The notes beneath the pieces are model-generated. The model saw nothing but the letters and a program-made list of their open reading frames with translations, had not been told where the DNA came from and made no database searches. A stretch of DNA of 64,000 nt from Flavobacterium croceum DSM 17960 (GTDB lineage Bacteria > Bacteroidota > Bacteroidia > Flavobacteriales > Flavobacteriaceae). The translations under genes and the position numbers were made by a program. The stretch lies in assembly GCF_002917885.1 (NCBI RefSeq), contig NZ_PQNY01000015.1, forward strand, positions 1 through 64,000, written 5' to 3'. Shown here piece by piece: positions 23,805 to 34,061 of this stretch. Numbering within the stretch: the stretch's first letter is position 1; the number at the start of each line of letters is the position of its first letter.

Positions 23805-26800
23805 TTAGTTTCCAAAACTATATCTCAAAGTAAATCCAGAACGAATATTTGTCATTGGGAATGAAGTAGATATAACTGCTTTTGAAAACGAATGGTCGTA
23901 GTAGAATAATACTGCTAGATTTTTACTCAAATCATATTTAGCACTAAGTTTTGCTGACCACAAATTTTGACCACCGCCTAGCTGGTTATTCTCGTAATCT
24001 AGATACCTAACAATGGTTTTGTTGTTTCTATATGAAAACTCGACTTTCAAATCAATATCGCTTTTTATAATTCCTGTAGGGCTATCGGCCAACTTGGTTG
24101 AGAAAATAACGTCTTTAAATCGGTAACCGAATTTAGCAATGTATTCAATTCCTTTCACCTCTGTTAATAAATTATTATCGAAACTTAACGATAAAGCTCG
24201 GTCTTTTCTAAGTTCGGCTGCCATGTTAAAAGAGTTTTTGGCTTCAAAATCTATTCGAGCAAGCGGACTAAATTGTTCCATTAAATTTACGTTTCCAACC
24301 AATATTGGCGCTCTAAAATTGCTTGACGGATCAAGATCATTTGGATTTAAAAAATATTCTAAATTTGATCGGAACGAATTTACTGTGTATGTTGATTTGT
24401 AACTATGAGAGATTGAAAAGCGTTTAAAATTTTCTTTGAAGAACGATAAACGCATCAAACCTGTATACTTAATATTCCAATTTGGAAGTGGGAAATCTCG
24501 AAACAACCCTAAGCCTATTTTTTGAGCTCCATCGCCTGCATGCATTGTAGTAAAGCCTGTATATGCCGAAACAAACGCTGGCAACAATACTCTTTGACTA
24601 TTTTTTCCAAAACCTACAGGATATCCTTCTGCATCTCTAGTAAAATTGGTAGAACCATAATAATCTTCGGCCATACGGTTGGCTATAATCATTCTGTTTC
24701 CTCTAAACTCATTGAAAGCTGAAGATCCAAACTCATCACTATGTTTAAAAGAAGATTTTAACAATATTGTAGATATTGAAAAACTTCCTGTACTATAGGG
24801 CGAACGAGAATTGTAAGTTCCATCTGGAGAAACATCATACTGTTCTGAGAAATTTTCGGTATAGTTTCGCAAACCTGTAAGCTCGATTTTAAATTCAGGA
24901 ATTAAGTCTACCGAAGCCGCATAATCGAGCGTTTTGGTTGTTACTTGAGTAAAGTTTTGGTTAAATTCTGGATACATAGTAAGCCAACCTCTGCGAGCTG
25001 CTTCGTATCGTACTTCATCTTGTAAACCAAAATTGAAGCCCAACGTTGGTTTTGAAGTACCAAAGAAACCTACTGTAGGCAAATATCCTGGTAGTGCAGT
25101 TCCTTTATTTTCAGAATAATTAATTTTAATATCTTTAATACTCGTAGCAAGTTGTTTTAAAAAGTCTACCACGCCATTGCTATCTTGTTGCGCAACGGGT
25201 TTTGCTGTTATTTTTTCGCCAGGTTTTGGCGCAGCAACGGGTTTTGGTGCTGTGTTTTTATTTTTTGTTAATCCTAAATATTTGTAAAACGAATCCATAT
25301 TGAACTGAGTGTTCAATTTATGCGCTCCAGAATTTTGAATGGTGTTTCCTAAATCGTAAGTTCCTGTTTCAGTTTCTATAGAAGCTAAAGCAAATGATGC
25401 TCGCTGCCAACTATAATTTCCTGTATAATTGTAGGTTGATTTTACAAAACTCAAAAACGGAATTTTATTTAAAGGCAAATCGTAATTTACGGTTATTTGT
25501 TGCGAATGTTGCTTTGGTATACCAATATTCCAATAATCTGTAAAAAGTGTATTGGTGTTATCTGGGTTTCCATTTTCGTCTAGATAATTTCTAACAATGT
25601 TATTTGAACTAGCATTAAAATTAACTTTTAAAGCTTTTGTAAGATTATAATTAAATCCGTATTGGTAATTGAACAAATAATTGCGTTGGTAAAGAGATTC
25701 CAATCCGATACCTTCTACATCTACCAAACGGTATTGTTGTTTGTTAAATTGTCTGGTAATGTTTGAACTAAATGATATGCTCGATGGTAAATAATTGAGA
25801 TTAAAATCGCTTAGCAATTTCCAATAACTACTTTTTTTGAACGTTTTATTATTTTTAAAAGGTTCTAATGGTTTTGATTGAAAAGAATAACTATAATCTG
25901 CAGCTGTAGTAACTTTTTGATCTACATAGTTTTCAAGTTCATAGTTATGACGCTCTGTTTGATTGTAAGAATACGAAAGCGTAATGTTTTCTGGATCGTA
26001 AAAATGAGATTTTTGCTTTTCGCCACGCTCTTTTCTAACCCCTATAAAATTAACACTTCTACGTTTGGTATAATCCATCGCTCTGTTTCTAATATTGCGG
26101 CGTTCGGCATCACTTGTAGCAATATCCATGGCTTGTGTGAGTTCGATATCTTGACTATACGGATCGTATTTTGGTGTAATAAATTCTTCGCCAATTCCAT
26201 AATTAAAAGGAAGTGTAACACCCCATTTTTTTGGGAGTAATTTTCCTAAACTTAAATTGGTAACAATATTGTATTGTTTAATATCGTCTCTACTTCTTTC
26301 GTTTGATTTTTCTTCAAGACCTCCAAAACCTATTGTACTCATTTTACCCATAGCAGACATGGTAGCAAAGTCGGCTACATTAGCATCCATACTTGCTACA
26401 GCTGCCACACCTCCTTTATTATCCATTTCGGCTATGCGCAATTCATTAAACCAAACTTCTCCTTGTAGGTTTCGCGGTGTCATTCCTGCTTCATTGGTTT
26501 TGTTTTTTACACCAACCATCAAGGTTCTTACCAAACCAAAATTTGGATTTCCGCGTATACCCAATCGTAATCGTTCATCACCATCACCACCTTCTACACT
26601 AGTGTCTAAATCTGGATAATAAATTTGTCCTGGTGGTATAACATGATTTGCTGAACGTATTTTTAATTGGGTTAATAACGAAAGTGCTAAATCTATTCTA
26701 TTGGCTTCGGGCCAAATAATTTCGGGGTTAGTTGCTCCCGATTGTGTTTTCTTTAAAGGAACTTCTATTTGGTAGAAATTATCCGTAAAATCGTTACCAA

Positions 26801-29800
26801 AACGAATAAAACCAACCAATTCATCATCATTAAAACTATAGTCATTAAGCGGCATAGATTCTGCGTGCAAAAACATTTTTAATCGTTTGTATTGACGCAT
26901 ATCTACACTTACATTTTTAAATACGGCACGAGAATCTCCAGGTTCAAGACCGTTATTTCCTGTTCCTCTAACTCTCATACCCAATGATTGCTCATTTTGC
27001 TTGATAAGTGTATTGTTGTTGTATAGTTGCTCACGCTCTACTCCTGGTGGAGCTACGTATGGTATAGGCACTCTATTTCCGTTTTCTTGCACGTTTAGTG
27101 TAAATACATCTACTTCTGTATTGTCATCACTTACATTGATGTCTGTTGGGTCTAAAGTATTTGTATATCTTCTCCAATCTCCTCGTACTAAATCTAAAGA
27201 ACCAAAACGCAACGTTATTGGATTATTAAAATTCGTTAAAAACATACGCATAAAACGTATAGATCTAAAATCGGTTATTCCGCCTATTGTATTTTCGGGT
27301 TGCGAAATAGGTATTTTATATTGTATCCATCTAGCCTTAGTAGTTGCATTGTTTGGCAATGTAATCGTAGCGGGTCTTATATCTGTAACGTATTTATCGC
27401 CTATTTGAATATTAGGTTTAATCTCAATGCTGTATTCGTAATAAGCATTGATAGTATTCATAGTATTGTCTCTATTAATATCTTCTACATCGGGTAATGT
27501 AGTAGAGCCTCTATTGGTATCGGTAACCTGTATAGGAGAGTTACCTTCTTGGTTATTGTAGTTTTTATATCTGTCAAATATATTACCTTCTGCATTCAAA
27601 TAATATTTGTAATTATCTGCTGCGGGGTCTGGAAAAGAAGCAAATTGAGGAAATTTAGTTGCTTCTTCGGCATCATTCAATCCGTTTAACCCTAAATCTT
27701 GAGATGCTCTATTGTTTTCATCATTATCAAAAGCATAAATTAACGATTGAGAAGCTGGTGAATTACCCCAAATACTTTGCGCAGCAAGTACTTGACCATT
27801 TCCTATACCATTCTCATAGAATTTTTTACCGTCTTTTAATATATCCTCAGAAATTTCACCTAAATTAAAAAACACCCTACCTGTAGTATTAGGGTAGTTG
27901 TTTACAGTTCCATCGGAACCTTCATAAAATGGGTCAAGCATCCAAAATTGCAAATACTCCACATTACTTTGTTCAAAGTTAGTCGAAGTTAAATTACGCA
28001 TAATGCCTCCAAAATTGTCTGTAGGGTTTGGCAATGAATTTGTTGCTAAAAAATCGGGATTAACATTGTATGGTCCTCTTTCTGTAGGAAAATATGATAA
28101 ATCTAGAGTATTTACTACTTGCGATTGCCCTTGTGCTACATCCGTTACAGGATATAGTTCAGTCATCATAATTCTACGTGTGCTATTGAAAGATAAGTCA
28201 TCAACATCAACCCCTGCAGGTCTTTGTGTGTAAAATATAGGATCGATAGAATACCATGCTAATTTTGCCCGTTTAAACCCATAATCTAAGGCGCTGCTTA
28301 ATCCATTAAAATTTGGATAATCTAGCGTATTACCCACAGTAGCTTTAACAGGGACAGAAGATAGTGTCCATGCTTGTGGTGTTTTTAAGTCTATAGTAGA
28401 TTGAGAGCCTTCAAAATCGTCGATATACACAGTAGCTACTCCATCAAAATTACTAGCTCTTGGAGCACCTGGTTTTAACATGGCTACTTCGCCTCTAAAT
28501 GAAACATTGGAAGGCACATCGGTATCTACATTGGGCAACATATTTGCCAAACGTGTTAAAAATGGTACTTCTTTTGAAATATTTGTGTTAAGTCCAAATA
28601 TAGTATTGTTTACAGACTCTTGCCCGTAATCTGATTTTTGAGTAAATGGTCGTTCGCTAAGTTTTAATAAAGTAGCGCCTACCATAATTTTATCAGAAAA
28701 TTTATGCTCTACATTTAACCCATAAAATCTTCGGGTTTGTTGCCCAAAAATAGAGTTGTTTTCCAAAGAAACCTGAATAGGTGTATTGGACGCTTGTAAA
28801 GATGGATCGAGTATTTGCACTCTACCAGCCTGATAATTTACAGTATAATCTACGCCTTCTACAAGCATTCTTCCTCCTGCACTTACACGCACAGAGCCTC
28901 TTGGTACATTAATAGCTCCCAACGGTATACCATCGCCACTAGAAGATTTGTATTTTCCTTTTAATTGAAACTTGTTTTTTTCACTTTCTTGTAATGCTGC
29001 TGCTTGTGTAGATGTATATAAGGTTCTAAAAACGTATTTTTTTTGATTTTCATTAAAATCTGCACTATTTGTAGGGTCTCCGTAGTAATTATCTGTATTC
29101 GAATTACTTAATTTTTCAAACAAATGTCTACCAAAAGGTTCTACAGTAGTAAATAATATTCTTCCGTTTTGTTGGTCTATAGTAAGACCAGGTATAAAAT
29201 CGAAAAATCCGTCGCCTCCATTTTGAGGGTCATTATTATAATTAAGTCTATCTACATTAAAAACTCTTAACAGAGGAGTTTCTTTTACATCATCTGGCAA
29301 TGGTGTAGTACCCGCTTGAGTTATATAGTTTAAAGGAGAAGGATCTGTATACATAATGTTAAACTTGAAACCTTCTTTATCTAATTGATAAGCACCTTGA
29401 AGCTGATAAACGTTCTTCATCATCAAATTCCAAATAGGTTTTTGAACATTGGTAAGACTGCTTTTCAACATTTTTAAAACCAAAGATTGTGTAGAAGGTA
29501 TTCCTGCTGCATCTACTGTAGTGGCTTCAACACCATCGTTACCAAATTCTCCTACTTGATACACTTGATCACCTATAGTATATTGATAGGCTACTGCAAG
29601 CACTTCATCGTTTGCCAATCGTTGCTGTAATGAAATATAACCCAATTGTGGATGAAAAGTAAATTCGTTGGGTAATAATTTTCGGGCGTTTTCAAGTTTG
29701 GCATAATCGGTTCCTTCATCTACAGTTACAGCATTATTAAAGCCCGAATCGGTTGTAGCTATTTCTCTAATACCTGGATTTAACAATCCGCCTGTTTGAC

Positions 29801-31025
29801 CAATAAGTGCAGGGTCGTATGCATTGTTACTATTGTCTGAAGGAGAATCGGTTGGGTTTAAAAAGAATGTTCCTAAAGGAGATAAATTGGCTACTACTCT
29901 ATTATCTGCCATAAGGGAATTGGTGTAATAATCTGTCAAACGAGCCTCTCCCAAATCTTGAAGAGCCACAATGTTTCGCATATTATTATTGGTAGTAGTA
30001 ATACGATTTTGCTTATTGGTTACCCAAACTTCTATGCGAGTTATTTGAACTCTACTGTCTATAAAAGGATAGTTTTTTAGGGCTTTATCGTATTGATTTC
30101 TAAAATATTGAGAAAGAAAAAAGTGTCTGTCTGCATCGTAATCTTGAGCAAAGATACTAAAGTCTTGTATTGTACCGCCTCCTTGAGATGTTATGGTTTT
30201 GGTTTGCGATTTTTGTTCAGAAAAAACACCTGTAATTGTTGTTTTTCCAAATTGTGCTTGTGCTTTTACTCCAAATAAACTTTGTGCTCCTTTTATCAAG
30301 GTACTGTTTATAGGCATACTTACATTTCCTACTTCGATTTTTTTGATAATATCGTCTTCTGTAGGCGTGTATTCTAGTTTTATTAAATTTTGAAAATTAA
30401 AGGTCGATTGTGTATCGTAGTTAGCATTTACATTAAGTCTAGTTCCAACTTTACCTGTAAGTCCCATACTAATACGTTGGTTAAAATCGAAAGTAGTAGT
30501 AGAACGATTTCGGGGTGAAAAAGATGGATTATCTTGTTTTGTATGGCGTATACCAAAATCTACTTCTACCGAACCTGTAGGCTTTACATCTATAGTATTG
30601 CTTCCAAAAATAGTTTCAAATAATCCCGAACGCACATAATATCTAGGCAAAAGATTTTTCTTAGCTTCTTCTGAACCTTCTTTTTTACCATCCATAGCAT
30701 CTAATTTGTCTTTAAAATACTTATGCATGGATTCTCTTCTTACCAATCTTTCATACTCTTTTGGTGTAAGAATAAGTGGATAATTGATATTAAGACCATC
30801 GAATGTTTTTTGCAAAATATAGCGATCAGAAACAGGATCGTAAGTATAAGCTTCTTCTATACTCTTCGGGTTTTTAATTTCTATTTTTCCGGTATTATAT
30901 CCTTTTACGCTATCATTTTCTTTTTCTACTTGTGCCGAAACACTAAAAGTAGATATTAGAAAAAACCAAAAAATAGCTTTTCCAATACTGATATTAGGTA
31001 CTAAATTGTATATTTTTTTCAACAA
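23805..31025 (-). CDS. sprA: SprA, outer-membrane translocon of the type IX secretion system
   Basis: 2406 residues, a length typical of SprA in Flavobacteriia. It has a signal peptide (ending TFSVSAQ), a long series of beta strands, Gly/Asn-rich turns, and a final strand FTLRYSFGN expected of an outer-membrane barrel C-terminus. Known SprA forms a very large barrel that transports proteins with type IX signals and, through them, the gliding adhesins. It needs partners such as PorV and Plug that are not seen here. One linker near residue 1950 is rich in Lys, Pro and Ala (NKNTAPKPVAAPKPGEKI). Its ATG lies two bases after the ruvA stop, showing one transcript. Confidence 0.97.
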   Translation of the reverse strand: MLKKIYNLVPNISIGKAIFWFFLISTFSVSAQVEKENDSVKGYNTGKIEIKNPKSIEEAYTYDPVSDRYILQKTFDGLNINYPLILTPKEYERLVRRESMHKYFKDKLDAMDGKKEGSEEAKKNLLPRYYVRSGLFETIFGSNTIDVKPTGSVEVDFGIRHTKQDNPSFSPRNRSTTTFDFNQRISMGLTGKVGTRLNVNANYDTQSTFNFQNLIKLEYTPTEDDIIKKIEVGNVSMPINSTLIKGAQSLFGVKAQAQFGKTTITGVFSEQKSQTKTITSQGGGTIQDFSIFAQDYDADRHFFLSQYFRNQYDKALKNYPFIDSRVQITRIEVWVTNKQNRITTTNNNMRNIVALQDLGEARLTDYYTNSLMADNRVVANLSPLGTFFLNPTDSPSDNSNNAYDPALIGQTGGLLNPGIREIATTDSGFNNAVTVDEGTDYAKLENARKLLPNEFTFHPQLGYISLQQRLANDEVLAVAYQYTIGDQVYQVGEFGNDGVEATTVDAAGIPSTQSLVLKMLKSSLTNVQKPIWNLMMKNVYQLQGAYQLDKEGFKFNIMYTDPSPLNYITQAGTTPLPDDVKETPLLRVFNVDRLNYNNDPQNGGDGFFDFIPGLTIDQQNGRILFTTVEPFGRHLFEKLSNSNTDNYYGDPTNSADFNENQKKYVFRTLYTSTQAAALQESEKNKFQLKGKYKSSSGDGIPLGAINVPRGSVRVSAGGRMLVEGVDYTVNYQAGRVQILDPSLQASNTPIQVSLENNSIFGQQTRRFYGLNVEHKFSDKIMVGATLLKLSERPFTQKSDYGQESVNNTIFGLNTNISKEVPFLTRLANMLPNVDTDVPSNVSFRGEVAMLKPGAPRASNFDGVATVYIDDFEGSQSTIDLKTPQAWTLSSVPVKATVGNTLDYPNFNGLSSALDYGFKRAKLAWYSIDPIFYTQRPAGVDVDDLSFNSTRRIMMTELYPVTDVAQGQSQVVNTLDLSYFPTERGPYNVNPDFLATNSLPNPTDNFGGIMRNLTSTNFEQSNVEYLQFWMLDPFYEGSDGTVNNYPNTTGRVFFNLGEISEDILKDGKKFYENGIGNGQVLAAQSIWGNSPASQSLIYAFDNDENNRASQDLGLNGLNDAEEATKFPQFASFPDPAADNYKYYLNAEGNIFDRYKNYNNQEGNSPIQVTDTNRGSTTLPDVEDINRDNTMNTINAYYEYSIEIKPNIQIGDKYVTDIRPATITLPNNATTKARWIQYKIPISQPENTIGGITDFRSIRFMRMFLTNFNNPITLRFGSLDLVRGDWRRYTNTLDPTDINVSDDNTEVDVFTLNVQENGNRVPIPYVAPPGVEREQLYNNNTLIKQNEQSLGMRVRGTGNNGLEPGDSRAVFKNVSVDMRQYKRLKMFLHAESMPLNDYSFNDDELVGFIRFGNDFTDNFYQIEVPLKKTQSGATNPEIIWPEANRIDLALSLLTQLKIRSANHVIPPGQIYYPDLDTSVEGGDGDERLRLGIRGNPNFGLVRTLMVGVKNKTNEAGMTPRNLQGEVWFNELRIAEMDNKGGVAAVASMDANVADFATMSAMGKMSTIGFGGLEEKSNERSRDDIKQYNIVTNLSLGKLLPKKWGVTLPFNYGIGEEFITPKYDPYSQDIELTQAMDIATSDAERRNIRNRAMDYTKRRSVNFIGVRKERGEKQKSHFYDPENITLSYSYNQTERHNYELENYVDQKVTTAADYSYSFQSKPLEPFKNNKTFKKSSYWKLLSDFNLNYLPSSISFSSNITRQFNKQQYRLVDVEGIGLESLYQRNYLFNYQYGFNYNLTKALKVNFNASSNNIVRNYLDENGNPDNTNTLFTDYWNIGIPKQHSQQITVNYDLPLNKIPFLSFVKSTYNYTGNYSWQRASFALASIETETGTYDLGNTIQNSGAHKLNTQFNMDSFYKYLGLTKNKNTAPKPVAAPKPGEKITAKPVAQQDSNGVVDFLKQLATSIKDIKINYSENKGTALPGYLPTVGFFGTSKPTLGFNFGLQDEVRYEAARRGWLTMYPEFNQNFTQVTTKTLDYAASVDLIPEFKIELTGLRNYTENFSEQYDVSPDGTYNSRSPYSTGSFSISTILLKSSFKHSDEFGSSAFNEFRGNRMIIANRMAEDYYGSTNFTRDAEGYPVGFGKNSQRVLLPAFVSAYTGFTTMHAGDGAQKIGLGLFRDFPLPNWNIKYTGLMRLSFFKENFKRFSISHSYKSTYTVNSFRSNLEYFLNPNDLDPSSNFRAPILVGNVNLMEQFSPLARIDFEAKNSFNMAAELRKDRALSLSFDNNLLTEVKGIEYIAKFGYRFKDVIFSTKLADSPTGIIKSDIDLKVEFSYRNNKTIVRYLDYENNQLGGGQNLWSAKLSAKYDLSKNLAVLFYYDHSFSKAVISTSFPMTNIRSGFTLRYSFGN

Positions 31026-31026
31026 A

Positions 31027-31608
31027 TTATAGATTTTTTAATGCCTGTTTAATTATATTCTCCAAAGTAATATCGGGGTTTGCCGCAATTACTTTATCTA
31101 CTATTTTTTCAGAAGATTTACGCACAAAACCCAACACCTCCAAAGCAGATAACGCTTCTTCTCGCAAAGTATTGTGTTGTGTTGCAGAAACTTCGTCTAT
31201 ATCGTAAATTTTTAACACTTTGTCTTTCAAGTCCAAGATGGCTCTTTGTGCGGTTTTTGCACCGATACCTTTTATAGATTGGATTGAAGCTACATTACCA
31301 CTCGCTAATGATTGTATAATTTGTTTTGGTTCTAAAGAAGACAGCATAGTACGCGCAATACCAGCACCTATACCCGAAACAGAAATAAGCATTTTAAAAA
31401 TTTCTCTTTCAGATTTTTCCATAAAACCATACAAAATATGTGCATCTTCTTTTACAATAAGATGTGTATACAATTTTACAAAGTCAGATTGGGGCAATAA
31501 TGTAAATGTATGGAGTGATATATGAATATGATAGCCCACACCATTGCAATCTATTACAACTTCTGTAGGTGTTTTTTCTACTAGTTTACCTTGTATGTGC
31601 GCTATCAT
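31027..31608 (-). CDS. ruvA: Holliday junction branch migration protein RuvA
   Basis: 193 residues with the three usual parts: OB fold (MIAHIQGKLVEKTPTEVVI), helix-hairpin-helix domain (LISVSGIGAGIARTMLSS and SIQSIKGIGAKTAQRAI, residues 70-130) and the small C-terminal three-helix domain (EEALSALEVLGF) that binds RuvB. RuvA tetramers clamp the four-way junction and guide RuvB (encoded at 35756-36784). Tight spacing with maeB (4 bases) and sprA (1 base) marks an operon. Confidence 0.96.
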   Translation of the reverse strand: MIAHIQGKLVEKTPTEVVIDCNGVGYHIHISLHTFTLLPQSDFVKLYTHLIVKEDAHILYGFMEKSEREIFKMLISVSGIGAGIARTMLSSLEPKQIIQSLASGNVASIQSIKGIGAKTAQRAILDLKDKVLKIYDIDEVSATQHNTLREEALSALEVLGFVRKSSEKIVDKVIAANPDITLENIIKQALKNL

Positions 31609-31612
31609 ATTT

Positions 31613-33892
31613 TTATTTTATTTTTTTACTTTTTTCTTGGGCATCAACTACAGCTACAGCAGCCATATTTACCATTTCTTCTACACTAGCACCAAGTTGA
31701 AATATATGTACGGGTTTATCCATTCCCATAACTATTGGCCCAATAGAATCTACCTTGTACAATTCTTTTAATAATTTGTAGGTAATATTTGCCGATTCTA
31801 AATTTGGAAAAATAAGCGTATTTACTTTTTTGCCTGCCAATTTAGAGAATGGGAATTTCTTTTGCAACATTTCTGGATTAAGTGCAAAATCTGTCTGTAT
31901 CTCACCATCTACTACGAGCTCTGGGTGGTTTTTGTGTAAATAAGCAACCGCTTCTCTTACTTTTGAAGCACTTTCGTAACTCGATGAACCAAAGTTTGAA
32001 AAAGAAATCATGGCAATAACAGGCTCAATACCAAACATTTTGACTGTTTTGCTCGTCATCAATGCAATTTTTGCCAAATCATCGGCAGAAGGGTTTGGAT
32101 TTATAGCTGTATCAGATAAAAACATTGGTCCTCTATTGGTCATCATCATGTTTACAGATGCGATAAGCGAGATACCTGGTGCTTTACCTATGAGTTGCAT
32201 TAATGGTCTTACTACAGATGGATAGCTTCTTGAGTAACCCGAAACCATAGCATCGGCCTCTCCGTGATTTACCATCATGGCGGCAAAATAATTTCTTTCT
32301 CTCATCCATTTTTGGGCATCAAGCAATGAAATTCCTCTGCGTTGTCTTTCTTTCCAATAAATTTCAGCGTACATGTTTCTGCGCTCGTCTTCTTCTGTAT
32401 CTTTTGGATCAATTATTTCTACATCTGCATCAAAACCTATTTCTGATTTAAGCTCTATTATTTCTTCTTTTTTACCTAATAAAACTGGAAAACCTATACC
32501 TTCTTCATAGACTATTTGTGCTGCTTTTAAAACATCTAATTGATCGGCTTCTGCAAACACAATTTTTTTAGGGTTCGTTTTGGCTCTATTGGTTAATAAT
32601 CGAACCATTTTATTATCAGAACCCATTCTTTCTAAGAGCTCATCTTCATATTTTTGCCAATCTGAAATAGGCTGTTGTGCCACTCCCGATTCCATTGCGG
32701 CTTTGGCTACTGCAGGCGGAATTTTGGCTATCAATCGAGGATCAAAAGGTTTCGGTATAATGTACTCTCTACCAAAAACAAGTTTTGTTTCTCCATAGGC
32801 AATATTTACTTGTTCTGGAACACTTTCTTTTGCTAATTGTGCCAAGGCAACTACGGCTGCCTTTTTCATTTCTTCATTAATTTTTGTAGCTCTTACATCG
32901 AGTGCTCCTCTAAAAATATAAGGAAATCCAAGAACATTATTTACTTGATTAGGATGGTCTGAACGACCAGTAGCCATAATGATATCTTTGCGGGTATCAA
33001 TAGCTAAATTGTAATTTATTTCTGGATTTGGATTTGCCATTGCAAATACTATTGGATTTTCTGCCATATCCAAAAGCATTTCTGGAGAAACAATATCGCC
33101 AGTAGATAGTCCTACAAAAACATCAACACCTTTCATGGCTTCATGCAAAGAAGAATATGGAATATCGGTAGCATATTTACGCTGATTTTCGGAAATTTTT
33201 GGATCCGATTTTTGCAACGCTCCTTTACTGTTAAACATTACAATATTTTCTTCTTTCACTCCAAAAGCAACGTATAAATTGGCACACGCAATAGCTGCCG
33301 AACCTGCTCCAGAAATAACCATTTTTACTTGACTCATTTCTTTGCCCGCAAGTTCTACTGCATTTATTAGTGCGGCCGCAGATATAATGGCTGTTCCATG
33401 TTGATCATCGTGCATTACAGGAATGTTAAGCTCTTCTACCAACCTTCTTTCTATTTCAAAAGACTCAGGTGCTTTAATGTCTTCTAAATTAATTCCTCCA
33501 AAAGTAGGAGCAATATTTTTAACCGTTTCTATAAATGCATCGACATCTTTGGTATCTACTTCAATATCAAACACATCAATATCTGCAAAAATTTTAAAAA
33601 GCAATCCTTTTCCTTCCATTACAGGTTTTGATGCCTCTGGACCAATATCACCAAGACCTAAAACTGCTGTACCGTTTGATATTACTGCAACCAAATTTCC
33701 TTTGGCTGTATACTTATAAACATTGTCTACATCTTTTGCTATTTCTAAACAAGGCTCTGCAACACCTGGAGAATAGGCTAAAGATAAATCTCTTTGGGTA
33801 GCATATTTTTTAGTAGGAACTACTTTAATTTTTCCTGGTGTAGGCTTGGCATGATATAATAGAGCTTCTCTGCGCTTGTTATCTTTATGCAT
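31613..33892 (-). CDS. maeB: NADP-dependent malic enzyme with phosphotransacetylase-like domain
   Basis: 759 residues in two parts. Residues 1-420 form the malic enzyme core: LAYSPGVAEPCLEIAKD, metal-binding region VMHDDQHGTAII, NAD(P)-binding Rossmann motif VISGAGSAAIACANL, and VFAMANPNPEI. Residues 430-759 resemble phosphate acetyltransferase (KIVFAEADQLDVLKAAQI, FLSDTAINPNPSADDLA, IGPIVMGMDKPVHIFQ), in MaeB a regulatory domain. It decarboxylates malate to pyruvate, making NADPH. It starts the maeB-ruvA-sprA transcript; a TAACTTTG box lies upstream at 33919-33926. Confidence 0.95.
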   Translation of the reverse strand: MHKDNKRREALLYHAKPTPGKIKVVPTKKYATQRDLSLAYSPGVAEPCLEIAKDVDNVYKYTAKGNLVAVISNGTAVLGLGDIGPEASKPVMEGKGLLFKIFADIDVFDIEVDTKDVDAFIETVKNIAPTFGGINLEDIKAPESFEIERRLVEELNIPVMHDDQHGTAIISAAALINAVELAGKEMSQVKMVISGAGSAAIACANLYVAFGVKEENIVMFNSKGALQKSDPKISENQRKYATDIPYSSLHEAMKGVDVFVGLSTGDIVSPEMLLDMAENPIVFAMANPNPEINYNLAIDTRKDIIMATGRSDHPNQVNNVLGFPYIFRGALDVRATKINEEMKKAAVVALAQLAKESVPEQVNIAYGETKLVFGREYIIPKPFDPRLIAKIPPAVAKAAMESGVAQQPISDWQKYEDELLERMGSDNKMVRLLTNRAKTNPKKIVFAEADQLDVLKAAQIVYEEGIGFPVLLGKKEEIIELKSEIGFDADVEIIDPKDTEEDERRNMYAEIYWKERQRRGISLLDAQKWMRERNYFAAMMVNHGEADAMVSGYSRSYPSVVRPLMQLIGKAPGISLIASVNMMMTNRGPMFLSDTAINPNPSADDLAKIALMTSKTVKMFGIEPVIAMISFSNFGSSSYESASKVREAVAYLHKNHPELVVDGEIQTDFALNPEMLQKKFPFSKLAGKKVNTLIFPNLESANITYKLLKELYKVDSIGPIVMGMDKPVHIFQLGASVEEMVNMAAVAVVDAQEKSKKIK

Positions 33893-33918
33893 ATATTTTG
33901 AAAATTTGTTATTCTATA

Positions 33919-33926
33919 CAAAGTTA
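33919..33926 (-). promoter_or_regulatory. Promoter -7 box of the maeB-ruvA-sprA unit
   Basis: TAACTTTG on the minus strand matches TAnnTTTG, 26 bases before the maeB ATG; no clear -33 partner. Confidence 0.45.
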
Positions 33927-34003
33927 TAAGTATGAACTGAATATGGAAACTATTTTAAAGAAAATATAAAAACTGAAAATATTTCGATTATAATTTTAAA
34001 GAA

Positions 34004-34041
34004 TTATCCTAAAAACAAATTAAAAATTGCTTTTAGGATAA
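34004..34041 (-). terminator. Terminator of the PA14-domain gene
   Basis: Stem TTATCCTAAAA / TTTTAGGATAA (11 bp), 16-base AT-rich loop, 20 bases downstream of the stop codon. The stem is moderately strong and no long T-run follows. Confidence 0.5.
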
Positions 34042-34061
34042 GTAATAATTTTTAAAAATAA